This document shows, in pieces, positions 6,096 to 13,169 of a DNA stretch of 19,881 bases. The stretch comes from UMGS1883 sp045636425. GTDB taxonomy: Bacteria; Bacillota; Clostridia; UMGS1883. The position numbers were made by a program, and so were the translations under genes. The first letter of the stretch is position 1, and the number at the start of each line of letters is the position of its first letter. The notes under the pieces are model-generated. The model was not told the DNA's origin, did no database searches, and worked only from the letters and a program-made list of their open reading frames with translations. Where the stretch lies: the NCBI GenBank assembly GCA_045636425.1, contig JAZTXM010000016.1, forward strand, positions 1 to 19,881. The letters are read 5' to 3'.

Positions 6096-7535
6096 TTATC
6101 TTCTCATTCTTTTTCTTTTCTTGATTCTTCGCCTGATGCTTCTTGTCACCATCAGAACAAGGAGTATTCCTAACACTGCCATCATAACATATGAAAATGC
6201 GGTAATATTATTACTCTTTACCTGCGACCACATTTCCAGCACTGCCTGATTCTTATCCCCGAAATCCTCCATGATTCCGCATCGCATAACTTCGTCCATA
6301 GAGGGATATTGGGTAGTAAGCTGTCTGCCAATGGTGTTTGTACGGATAATTGCCTTGCCGCCTTTTGAATATTTATCCTCGGAAAGCGTACCCTCGAAGA
6401 AGTAACTAAGGTCGTATTCGCTCTCGCCGTCCTCGTCCTCGTAGTTTTCACGGACAAGCTCGAAAACCTCATCACCTGCAATAACGCTTGTATAGCCTAT
6501 ATAGTCCATATTCATTACGGCGATTTCAGGTCTGCACAAAAAGTCTACAAAATCCTGTGCCAAATCCACCTTTGCACCCTTGGGCATTACCCAGCCGTCA
6601 AACCAGATTGTGCTTCCCTCCTTGGGAATTACAAACGCCAGCTCCTTATTATCTTCTTCCTCGGCTAAATCCATTGCATATACTGCGTCGCCGCTCCAGG
6701 CAAGATTTGCATCTATTTTTCCCGATACGATATCGGTTTTTCCCGAATCCACCTCGAAGCCGTATATATTTTCTTTCATCTCGGAGAGAGCCTTGCCGAC
6801 TTTTTCAATGTTTTCATCGGCAACATCATTTGCCGCCGCGTGGACAGTTTTTCTCAGCTCCTCGGCGGAAATTTCACCATTTTTATACTGCTCCACACTA
6901 TTTGTTAATTCCCCTTTATGGACATAAAGCGAGCCTACCACATACGCATCACGGGAAACGTCCTTGCAGGTCATGCGGTTTTTATATCTCGTGTCCCAGA
7001 AAAAGTCCCACGTGGAAACATCCTCAAGAGGGATATTTTCGGGATTGTATAAAAAGCCTACCGTTCCCCACATATAACCCACGGCGTAATCCGTCCAGCC
7101 GTTTTTCTCAAACAGCTCCTTTATATATGGGGAAACGTTTTCCCGGTAGTTCTTCATTTTTGAAATGTCGAACTTTTCCACAGAAATATTTTCCTCGCCG
7201 CCTGTTTTTGAAGCGGCAATCATTTTCTGAATGACATAGTCCGACGGGCACACCAAATCGTATGCCGTCTTACCCGTACGCAGGGTGTTAAGCATTGTTT
7301 CATTTGTTTCAAAGGTGTCATACTGCACCTTTACTTTTTTGCCCGTGCGTTTTTGATAATCCTTCTCCCACAATTCAATTACCGAATCGCTGATTTTCGT
7401 GCCGTCATCGTCTTTTCCCTCGTTGATGTAGTCCTGCCAGTTGTAGACACGCAAAATCTCTACTTTTGCATAAGCGGAGGGGATATATCCGAAGCACAGA
7501 ATAAAGCATAATAGCAATGCACTTAGTTTTTTCAT
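6096..7535 (-). CDS. potD: Polyamine (spermidine/putrescine) ABC transporter substrate-binding protein with C-terminal membrane anchor
   Basis: This is a 479-residue PotD-like extracellular solute-binding protein. Residues 1-23 are a signal peptide ending AYA; the mature part starts KVEILRVYNWQDYI, the YNW-x-x-YI motif of PotD/PotF proteins. DLVCPSDYVIQKM, AVGYMWGTVGFLYNP and NLAWSGDAVYAM are further family motifs of the polyamine-binding cleft. Firmicute binding proteins are usually lipoproteins, but no lipobox is seen. Instead the protein ends in a hydrophobic helix (about residues 445-465, AFSYVMMAVLGILLVLMV) followed by an Arg/Lys-rich tail. That should anchor it in the membrane with the binding domain outside. 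It is the last gene of potABCD; its ATG overlaps the potC stop by 4 bases (ATGA), with AAGGAAA as ribosome binding site. Spermidine versus putrescine preference cannot be read. Confidence 0.92.
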   Translation of the reverse strand: MKKLSALLLCFILCFGYIPSAYAKVEILRVYNWQDYINEGKDDDGTKISDSVIELWEKDYQKRTGKKVKVQYDTFETNETMLNTLRTGKTAYDLVCPSDYVIQKMIAASKTGGEENISVEKFDISKMKNYRENVSPYIKELFEKNGWTDYAVGYMWGTVGFLYNPENIPLEDVSTWDFFWDTRYKNRMTCKDVSRDAYVVGSLYVHKGELTNSVEQYKNGEISAEELRKTVHAAANDVADENIEKVGKALSEMKENIYGFEVDSGKTDIVSGKIDANLAWSGDAVYAMDLAEEEDNKELAFVIPKEGSTIWFDGWVMPKGAKVDLAQDFVDFLCRPEIAVMNMDYIGYTSVIAGDEVFELVRENYEDEDGESEYDLSYFFEGTLSEDKYSKGGKAIIRTNTIGRQLTTQYPSMDEVMRCGIMEDFGDKNQAVLEMWSQVKSNNITAFSYVMMAVLGILLVLMVTRSIRRRIKKRKRMRR

Positions 7536-8332
7536 TTATTTTCCTTCTCTCCGGATTTGATATTAACAATAATGAGTATAGCCAATGCAATCAGCGTTAT
7601 TACGGTTGTAAGTGCACGAAGGGACGGCGGAAGCGTTCCCCTTTTGCTGGTTACGCCGTAAACATATGTGCTGAGTGTCTGATAGGCTGTATTTCGCGTA
7701 AATGCCGTTATAATATAGTCGTCAAGACTAAGAGTTATTGAAAGTATAAATCCCGAAAATACTCCGGGCAAAATTTCCGGCACAATAACTGACCACAGTG
7801 CCTTTTTGGGCGTTGCCCCCAGGTCCAGTGCCGCCTCGTATATGTTGGAATCCATCTGCATCAGCTTGGGTCTTACCGATAGCACTACGAAAGGAATTGT
7901 CAGCACCACATGACCTATAAGAAGTGTGGTGAAATTAAAGGTGGCACCGATAGATACAAAAAGTATCGTAAGTGAAAGTGCCGTTACAATTTCAGCATTC
8001 ATAACGGGAATATTGCTGATGCCCTCCATGACTGCTTTTGCCTTGCGTTTACTGTAGAAAATACCTATTGCTCCCAATGTTCCAAGCAATGTAGAAACTA
8101 TTGCAGAGGAAATTGCAACTACAAAGGTGTTTTTGAAAGCCTGCATTATTTCGCTGTCACGGAAAAGTGATTCATACAAACTAAAAGTAAATCCGTTCCA
8201 ATTCCCGATAATCTTAGTGTCCGTGAAGCTGTAGACAATAAGGAGAAGAATCGGTGCGTACATTATCAAAAGAAGTATGTACACGTAAAACCGACACAAA
8301 AATGCCGTGAGAGAAAATTTCTTCTTGCTCAT
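7532..8332 (-). CDS. potC: Polyamine ABC transporter permease PotC
   Basis: This is a 266-residue inner-membrane permease of the binding-protein-dependent type with six predicted membrane segments. The first is near FYVYILLLIMYAPILLLIVY, followed by the periplasm-side SFTDTKIIGNWNGF typical of PotC. The EAA loop that docks on the ATPase reads EAALDLGATPKKALWSVIVPEILPG; the next segment includes the PotC-type SLDDYIITAF. I chose ATG 8332 over GTG 8338: it overlaps the potB stop as TAATG, and the GAGGGGGG ribosome binding site is properly spaced for it, whereas GTG 8338 is too close. With PotB it forms the channel heterodimer. Confidence 0.92.
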   Translation of the reverse strand: MSKKKFSLTAFLCRFYVYILLLIMYAPILLLIVYSFTDTKIIGNWNGFTFSLYESLFRDSEIMQAFKNTFVVAISSAIVSTLLGTLGAIGIFYSKRKAKAVMEGISNIPVMNAEIVTALSLTILFVSIGATFNFTTLLIGHVVLTIPFVVLSVRPKLMQMDSNIYEAALDLGATPKKALWSVIVPEILPGVFSGFILSITLSLDDYIITAFTRNTAYQTLSTYVYGVTSKRGTLPPSLRALTTVITLIALAILIIVNIKSGEKENK

Positions 8333-9132
8333 TACCACAGCCCCCCTCTCGAATTTTCCTGAGGCTCAGAATCAGCACAAAAAGAGCCTATCGCTATAAT
8401 TGCCAGCATAATAAGTGCCACGAGGCTTCCTATATGCCACAAGCCCTGGTCGAAATAAAGCTGAATACTGTTACCTATAAGAGAGATTTTTCTCTCTCCC
8501 ATAACATCGCTTATTACATAGCTGCTCATAGTGGGCATAAATACCATTGTTGCCGCAGATACAACACCCGGCATTGTCATGGGGAGAATTGTTTTAAAGA
8601 AGGTCTGCACCTTGTTTGCTCCCAAGTCATAGGAAGCTTCAATAAGGCTTTTATCCATCTTTGTCATAGTGGTATAAAGAGGCAGAATAACAAAGGGCAG
8701 ATAGTTATACACCATACCAATCATGGTGGCAAGGTACGGATATTCACCGCCCGATATACCTATGGCAAACAGCAAATCTCTCGTTGCCGCGGTCCTGAGA
8801 ACAAAGTTAATCCACATGGGCATCACAAAGAGAAGTACCGTTGCCGTGCCAAATCCAAATTCTTTTTTTGCCAGAATAAATGCCGCGGGGTAGCCCAGCA
8901 CAAGGCATATTGCCGTATTTAAAAATCCGATAAATATGCTGAACATAAGCGTATTTATATTATGTCCTCCCGAAAAAAACGCACGGAAGTTATCTAAGGT
9001 TATTCTTCCGCTCTCATCCGTAAAGGCGTATGCAATAATCAGCATCAGCGGAATAACTACAAACAGAATCATAAATACTGCATAAGGAACGGCAAGAAAT
9101 TTTCTGGAAAAAATACTTTTATTTTTTCGCAT
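8332..9132 (-). CDS. potB: Polyamine ABC transporter permease PotB
   Basis: This is a 266-residue, six-segment permease. The N-terminus RKFLAVPYAVFMILFVVIPLMLIIAYAFTD matches PotB, and the EAA loop is EASYDLGANKVQTFFKTILPMTMPG. It ends one base into the potC start (TAATG) and begins inside the last 14 bases of potA, so all four pot genes are translationally coupled. The C-terminus ends in a short polar tail (DSEPQENSRGG) after the last membrane helix. It pairs with PotC to form the transmembrane pore. Confidence 0.92.
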   Translation of the reverse strand: MRKNKSIFSRKFLAVPYAVFMILFVVIPLMLIIAYAFTDESGRITLDNFRAFFSGGHNINTLMFSIFIGFLNTAICLVLGYPAAFILAKKEFGFGTATVLLFVMPMWINFVLRTAATRDLLFAIGISGGEYPYLATMIGMVYNYLPFVILPLYTTMTKMDKSLIEASYDLGANKVQTFFKTILPMTMPGVVSAATMVFMPTMSSYVISDVMGERKISLIGNSIQLYFDQGLWHIGSLVALIMLAIIAIGSFCADSEPQENSRGGLW

Positions 9133-10606
9133 ATTTCTTTGCCTCCCCTTTAAGCTTAAGCTTTATTTTCTCACTCTTTACGCTAAGACCTACAAGGTCG
9201 TTTTCATCGTAGGTGTATTCCGTGTCAAGGACAAAATCCTCATCTTGCGGTGTGCGGATTGTAAGCTGATAATGGTCACCCTTGTATATGATAGACACGA
9301 TTTCGCCCGTAACAGTTCCGCTCTGCTCATCGTCTAAGATATCAATATCCTTAAGTCCGATTTCCGCCCGTACATCTGCATCGGTGAAATCGTAGCGTAC
9401 TCCGTCGGGGCCTACTACGTAGCCCTCCTCGTCTACGGTAGAGCCGGGGACAAGAGAGGTTATGTCACATTCAAAGGCACTCTCGGAAATAACCACACGG
9501 TTATTTTTATCGATGTAAGCATCATTATAGACATTTGCCGTAAGCTCTTTTTTCATGATATGTATTCCGTCAGGCTCAATATCAAAGCCGTAGGTTTTAT
9601 CAACTTCAAGATTGCGGGTGTCCACGATTACAAGCTCGTTTCTGCCAACCATCATAATATATTCATAATGGATGCCTTTGAAAATCTTGCTGACAATCTT
9701 TCCCTTTGCCATCCCCTGATCTTCCTCTGTAATGTGAACATCCTCGGGGCGGATTACCACGTCAACCTTTTCATTTTTCGGGAATTCATCCACGCAGTCA
9801 AACACATGGTTTATAAACCTTACCTTTTTGTCCCCTGTCATGGTGGCACTGTAAATATTGCTTTCCCCGATAAAGTTTGCAACAAAGGCATTATTAGGCT
9901 CGTTATAAATATCCTCCGGCGTGCCTATCTGCTGAATCATGCCGTCCTTCATTACAACCACCGTATCGGAGAGAGTAAGTGCCTCCTCCTGGTCGTGGGT
10001 CACGTAAATAAAGGTAATGCCCAGCTTCTTGTGCATTTCCTTAAGCTCAAGCTGCATATCCTTACGCATCTTAAGGTCAAGAGCACCGAGTGGCTCGTCA
10101 AGAAGGAGAATTTCAGGCTCGTTTACAATAGCCCTGGCAATGGCAATTCTCTGCTGCTGACCGCCCGAAAGAGTGGAAATGTCACGGTTTTCATATTCCT
10201 CAAGGTCAACGATTTTGAGGGCATTTTTAACCTTTTTATCTATTTCCTCATTCGTGAGCTTACGCATTTTAGTGCCATCCGAAACCTTTTTCAGCTTAAG
10301 TCCGAATGCTACATTCTCATACACGTCCATATGAGGAAAAAGTGCATATTTCTGGAATACAGTGTTTACAGGGCGTTTATATGGAGGCAGAAGGGTAATG
10401 TCCTCTCCATTTAAAAGAATTTCTCCACCTGTAGGAAGCTCAAAGCCTGCAATCATTCTTAGCGTGGTAGTTTTTCCGCAGCCGCTGGGACCCAAAAAGG
10501 TAATAAATTCGCCCTTTTTCACATAGAGATTAAAATCCTCTACGGCATAGGTCTGCCCAAAATGCTTTGAGACGTTTTTAAGTTCAATAATTACGTTCTT
10601 TTCCAT
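9119..10606 (-). CDS. potA: Polyamine ABC transporter ATPase PotA with an enlarged C-terminal regulatory region
   Basis: This is a 495-residue ATPase. Residues 1 to about 240 are the nucleotide-binding domain: Walker A GPSGCGKTT (39-47), Q-loop Q85, signature LSGGQ (146-150), Walker B ILLLDE with D170/E171, and switch H204. PotA proteins are commonly about 350-380 residues; this one has about 120 extra. The C-terminus contains two similar TOBE-like units. The first is GKIVSKIFKGIHYEYIMMV (about 299-317) and the second is GEIVSIIYKGDHYQLTIRT (about 430 onward). They flank an acidic stretch with VDEEGYVVGPDGVRYDF. Duplication or an inserted domain is likely. The start is supported by AGAGGTG 8 bases before ATG 10606. 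It is the first gene of potABCD and lies just behind a terminator-bearing leader, so the whole operon may be controlled by attenuation. Confidence 0.93.
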   Translation of the reverse strand: MEKNVIIELKNVSKHFGQTYAVEDFNLYVKKGEFITFLGPSGCGKTTTLRMIAGFELPTGGEILLNGEDITLLPPYKRPVNTVFQKYALFPHMDVYENVAFGLKLKKVSDGTKMRKLTNEEIDKKVKNALKIVDLEEYENRDISTLSGGQQQRIAIARAIVNEPEILLLDEPLGALDLKMRKDMQLELKEMHKKLGITFIYVTHDQEEALTLSDTVVVMKDGMIQQIGTPEDIYNEPNNAFVANFIGESNIYSATMTGDKKVRFINHVFDCVDEFPKNEKVDVVIRPEDVHITEEDQGMAKGKIVSKIFKGIHYEYIMMVGRNELVIVDTRNLEVDKTYGFDIEPDGIHIMKKELTANVYNDAYIDKNNRVVISESAFECDITSLVPGSTVDEEGYVVGPDGVRYDFTDADVRAEIGLKDIDILDDEQSGTVTGEIVSIIYKGDHYQLTIRTPQDEDFVLDTEYTYDENDLVGLSVKSEKIKLKLKGEAKKYAKK

Positions 10607-10624
10607 TTATAACACCTCTGTCCA

Positions 10625-10663
10625 TAAAAGTAAAACGCAAGCTGTAATTACACAACTTGCGTT
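10625..10663 (-). terminator. Intrinsic terminator (attenuator) just upstream of potA
   Basis: On the minus strand AACGCAAG (10663-10656) pairs with CTTGCGTT (10641-10634); the inner TGTAATTACA adds a small second stem. The tail is TTTTACTTTTA. It lies only about 20-25 bases before potA, downstream of the operon's only visible promoter, so it should control readthrough into potABCD. Confidence 0.75.
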
Positions 10664-10971
10664 AAAAATCCTCAAAAAACGACAATCCGCCTTAAAAAAC
10701 GGAAATCAGGATATCGGGCATACAGAGTCTATATAGCAATAATACTTTTACTACTCTTATTGACCATTTCACAAGTTTGCGTAATACGCCGCGGTTATAA
10801 AGTAACCAACTTATAAAACTGAGCTTTTAACTCAATCAATAATGGTGCATCGGCACCAATCGGCAGTGGACCCGGCTGTCCGTATGGCCTTGACTTCATT
10901 TTGAAGTGGTCCTAAAATATTTGCTTTAAAGACTCCGATTGAAATTCTCTGAATTTTCCCATCGTCTTAGC
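10664..10971 (-). promoter_or_regulatory. Structured 5' leader of the pot operon; candidate riboswitch or leader-peptide attenuator, family not recognised
   Basis: About 300 bases between the predicted start (near 10971) and the attenuator contain several nested helices on the minus strand. They include a long 5' hairpin (10923-10970) and a three-way-junction candidate closed by GGACC/GGTCC (10908-10912 with 10868-10872), with ACTTC/GAAGT inside. GGTGC-CGAT-GCACC follows at 10857-10844. A second junction is closed by an 11-bp helix, TTTTATAAGTT (10818-10808) with AACTTGTGAAA (10777-10767), which encloses GGTTA-CTTTA-TAACC and GCGTATTACGC. AACTTGTG from that closing helix can instead pair with CGCAAGTT (10661-10654), the 5' arm of the terminator. 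That gives mutually exclusive states, the normal logic of an attenuator. I compared it with TPP, SAM-I, lysine, glycine, FMN, cobalamin, M-box, ydaO and T-box patterns from memory and found no match. Confidence 0.6.
10795..10899 (-). CDS. Possible leader peptide (34 codons) inside the pot leader
   Basis: The minus strand has ATG 10899 to TAA 10795. The first 15 residues are MKSRPYGQPGPLPIG and the last eight are QFYKLVTL. TAGGA lies about 12-16 bases upstream, a weak and slightly distant ribosome binding site. It follows a 16-codon ORF (10962-10912, starting MGKFREFQ), whose stop codon lies in that same TAGGA. The 3' end of the reading frame covers the 5' strand of the 11-bp junction helix, so translation could change the leader fold. 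The PGP-type Pro/Gly content is of a kind known to slow ribosomes. There is no homology I recognise, and an ORF of this size can occur by chance. Confidence 0.35.
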   Translation of the reverse strand: MKSRPYGQPGPLPIGADAPLLIELKAQFYKLVTL

Positions 10972-10977
10972 CTTTTT

Positions 10978-11008
10978 ATTATACTACCAAAGGGTAGGGG
11001 TATGTCAA
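10978..11008 (-). promoter_or_regulatory. Promoter of the pot operon with a 19-base spacer and internal dyad
   Basis: On the minus strand TTGACA (11008-11003) and TATAAT (10983-10978) are both perfect, but the spacer is 19 bases rather than 17. Within it CTACC-CTTT-GGTAG forms a dyad. Over-long spacers with a central palindrome are typical of MerR-family-controlled promoters. No MerR gene is seen in this window. Confidence 0.65.
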
Positions 11009-11095
11009 GTGTTTTTTGAAATTTTTAGTCAAATCTTATCAGAAACTGCAAAAGACATTTTTTTATGCCATTTTTAATTTTTCTATTGCCTTTTT

Positions 11096-11122
11096 TTGTG
11101 AAAAAGTATAAAATTATATAAT
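11096..11122 (+). promoter_or_regulatory. Candidate promoter of the lysA-luxS-pfs operon
   Basis: TATAAT at 11117-11122, with a weak -35 such as TTGTGA (11096-11101, 15-base spacer). The predicted start near 11129 places ATG 11131 at the very 5' end of the transcript, which supports using ATG 11161 for lysA. Confidence 0.45.
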
Positions 11123-11160
11123 AGCGGTGTATGCCGTTTTTAAGGAAGGACTTGATTAGA

Positions 11161-12456
11161 ATGTTACACACAAATTTAGATATTAACGAAAAAGGGCATC
11201 TTACCTTTGCAGGGGTGGATACGGTAGAGCTTGCAAAGGAATATAAAACCCCTCTGTATGTGCTTGACGAACAGCGTGTCCGCGAAAAGTGCAGAATATA
11301 TATTGATGCCATGAAAAAATATTTTGGCGAAGAAAGCGAGCCTCTTTACGCAAGTAAAGCACTCAGCTTTAAAGAAATGTACAAAATCGTAAATGACGAG
11401 GGAATGAGCATTGACGTTGTTTCAGGCGGAGAGCTTTATACTGCAAAGGAAGCAGGCTTCCCCATGGAAAAGGTATACTTCCACGGAAACAACAAAACCG
11501 ATGAGGAAATTGCTTTTGCAATGGACTGCGGCTTGGGATGCTTTATGTCAGACTGCCGCGAGGAGCTTCAGGCTATAAGCCGCATTGCAGGGGAAAAGGG
11601 AATTACTCAGAAAATAATTATGCGTCTTACCCCCGGAATAGATACTCATACTTATGAGGCGGTGAGAACCGGTCAGGTAGATTCTAAATTCGGTGTCCCC
11701 ATCGAAACAGGTCAGGCAATTGAATTGGTAGAATTTGCCCTTTCGCTTCCCAATGTTGAGCTTATGGGATTCCATTGCCACGTAGGAAGCCAGGTGTTTG
11801 ACGGGCAATCCTTCTGTGACAGTGCAGATATTATGATAGATTTCATCGTGCTTGTAAAGGAAAAGCTCGGTTACGAGGCAAAGGTTCTGAATTTAGGCGG
11901 CGGTTACGGTGTACGCTATGTTGAGGAAGACCCTGTTTTAGACATAGGCGAGAGTATAAAGGAAGTAAGCGAGCATATTAAGAAAAAGTGTGCCGAGGCA
12001 AAAATCGCTATGCCCAAAATTATGATGGAGCCGGGACGAAGCATTGTTGCCGATGCGGGAATCACTCTTTACAGCGTAGGAAACGTAAGGACAATTAAAG
12101 GCTACAAAAGCTATGTTGCCGTAGACGGCGGTATGACAGATAATCCCCGATTTGCTCTTTACAAAAGCCTTTACAGCGTGCTTGTGGCAAATAAAGCAAA
12201 CGAAAAAGCAGACTTTAAGTGTGATGTGGTTGGTAAGTGCTGTGAAAGCGGAGACGTTATTGCAGAGCATATTAATCTGCCTCACTGTGAAAAAGGCGAT
12301 TATATAGCCGTGTTGACAACAGGTGCATATAATTACTCTATGGCATCAAATTACAACAGAATTCCCCGTCCCCCCATTGTTATTTTAAAGGATAAAAAAA
12401 GCCGTATAGGTGTTAAGAGAGAAACGTATGCCGACATCACAAAAAATGATATATAA
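11161..12456 (+). CDS. lysA: Diaminopimelate decarboxylase
   Basis: This is a 431-residue fold-type III PLP enzyme that decarboxylates meso-diaminopimelate to lysine, the last step of lysine synthesis, in the cytoplasm. K66 in YASKAL is the PLP-binding lysine. GFHCHVGSQ holds the PLP-stacking histidine motif and GGGYGVRY is the phosphate-binding glycine loop. EPGRSIVADAG is typical of the family, and CCESGD carries the catalytic Cys contributed by the partner subunit. ATG 11161 is preferred over ATG 11131 because AAGGAAGGA (11142-11150) is spaced for it and homologues align from about residue 5. It is the first gene of a six-gene operon. No lysine riboswitch is visible upstream: only about 30 bases separate the predicted start site from the ATG. 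Confidence 0.94.
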   Translation: MLHTNLDINEKGHLTFAGVDTVELAKEYKTPLYVLDEQRVREKCRIYIDAMKKYFGEESEPLYASKALSFKEMYKIVNDEGMSIDVVSGGELYTAKEAGFPMEKVYFHGNNKTDEEIAFAMDCGLGCFMSDCREELQAISRIAGEKGITQKIIMRLTPGIDTHTYEAVRTGQVDSKFGVPIETGQAIELVEFALSLPNVELMGFHCHVGSQVFDGQSFCDSADIMIDFIVLVKEKLGYEAKVLNLGGGYGVRYVEEDPVLDIGESIKEVSEHIKKKCAEAKIAMPKIMMEPGRSIVADAGITLYSVGNVRTIKGYKSYVAVDGGMTDNPRFALYKSLYSVLVANKANEKADFKCDVVGKCCESGDVIAEHINLPHCEKGDYIAVLTTGAYNYSMASNYNRIPRPPIVILKDKKSRIGVKRETYADITKNDI

Positions 12457-12467
12457 GGAGCATTCCT

Positions 12468-13160
12468 ATGATAATCAAAATTGCCGGGATTGTTATCGAT
12501 GTAAAAAATAAATATAGCTATTTCAACGAATTTGCCAAAGAATTTCAGTTTGACGGCAAGGCGGATTTTACCGTGGAAGTCCCCGACGAAGTTATGAAAA
12601 GGGTTATTTCGGAAAACCCCGATTTCCCCGACGGCTACTTGGAGAGCCTGGAAATATACAGAATTATCTGCCGAAAAATCCTTGATTATGACGCAATGCT
12701 GATGCATTGTGCAGCCGTGGCTGTAGACGGCGAGGCATACCTCTTTACGGCATTAAGCGGCACGGGAAAAACCACCCATATAAAGTTGTGGCGTGAAAAA
12801 TTCGGTGACAGGTTTGTTGTAGTAAACGGAGATAAACCCATTTTAAGGCTCCGTGATGACAAATTCTTCGTCTGCGGAACTCCGTGGAGAGGGAAGGAAC
12901 ACTATGGTCACAACGTTGTAGCCCCCATTAAGGCTATCTGTATACTTCAACGGGGCGAAAAAAACGAAATAAAAAAGATACCTCCCCATGAGGCTATTTC
13001 AACCATTCTGACGCAGACCTTGCGTACAGACGACATGGTTGAAATGGAAAAAATGCTTGCTCTTACGGACAAGCTTCTTGGCATCGTTCCGTTTTATGTT
13101 CTTTCCTGCAACATGGAAAAGGAAGCAGCAGATGTCTCTTATAACGGAATGCAAAATTAG
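12468..13160 (+). CDS. HPr-kinase/PEPCK-like P-loop protein
   Basis: This protein of 230 residues has a Walker A-like SGTGKTTH at 97-104, preceded by LMHCAAVAVDGEAYLF, the beta-hairpin before the P-loop seen in HPr-kinase/PEP-carboxykinase-like small kinases. VVNGDKPILRL (about 116-126) and CGTPWRGKEH (about 135-144) are further conserved-looking patches; the Asp in NGDKP may bind metal. Relatives are often found beside PqqD-like and radical SAM proteins in peptide-modification loci, but here it is an orphan within a lysA-luxS operon. It lacks the full HPr-kinase capping region, so a role as a catabolite-control HprK is unlikely. ATG 12468 follows TAAGGAG. The phosphorylated substrate is unknown. 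Confidence 0.75.
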   Translation: MIIKIAGIVIDVKNKYSYFNEFAKEFQFDGKADFTVEVPDEVMKRVISENPDFPDGYLESLEIYRIICRKILDYDAMLMHCAAVAVDGEAYLFTALSGTGKTTHIKLWREKFGDRFVVVNGDKPILRLRDDKFFVCGTPWRGKEHYGHNVVAPIKAICILQRGEKNEIKKIPPHEAISTILTQTLRTDDMVEMEKMLALTDKLLGIVPFYVLSCNMEKEAADVSYNGMQN

Positions 13161-13169
13161 GTGATTTTT

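Noticed and set aside
6488..7234. Plus-strand open frame of 248 codons opposite potD
   Set aside because: Composition is Pro/Arg/His/Ser-rich without domain signals. It is the antisense shadow of a well-supported PotD gene.
10770..10810. T-box element, because the pot leader contains AACCGCGG
   Set aside because: The GGGTGG half of the T-box is missing, no stem I with a specifier loop is seen, and the downstream genes encode a polyamine transporter rather than an aminoacyl-tRNA synthetase or amino acid genes.
11009..11160. Lysine riboswitch upstream of lysA
   Set aside because: The best promoter lies only about 40 bases before the start codon, and the L-box conserved segments are not found on the plus strand.
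11131..11160. Longer lysA start at ATG 11131
   Set aside because: It would begin at the predicted transcript 5' end without a ribosome binding site, while AAGGAAGGA is correctly placed for ATG 11161.
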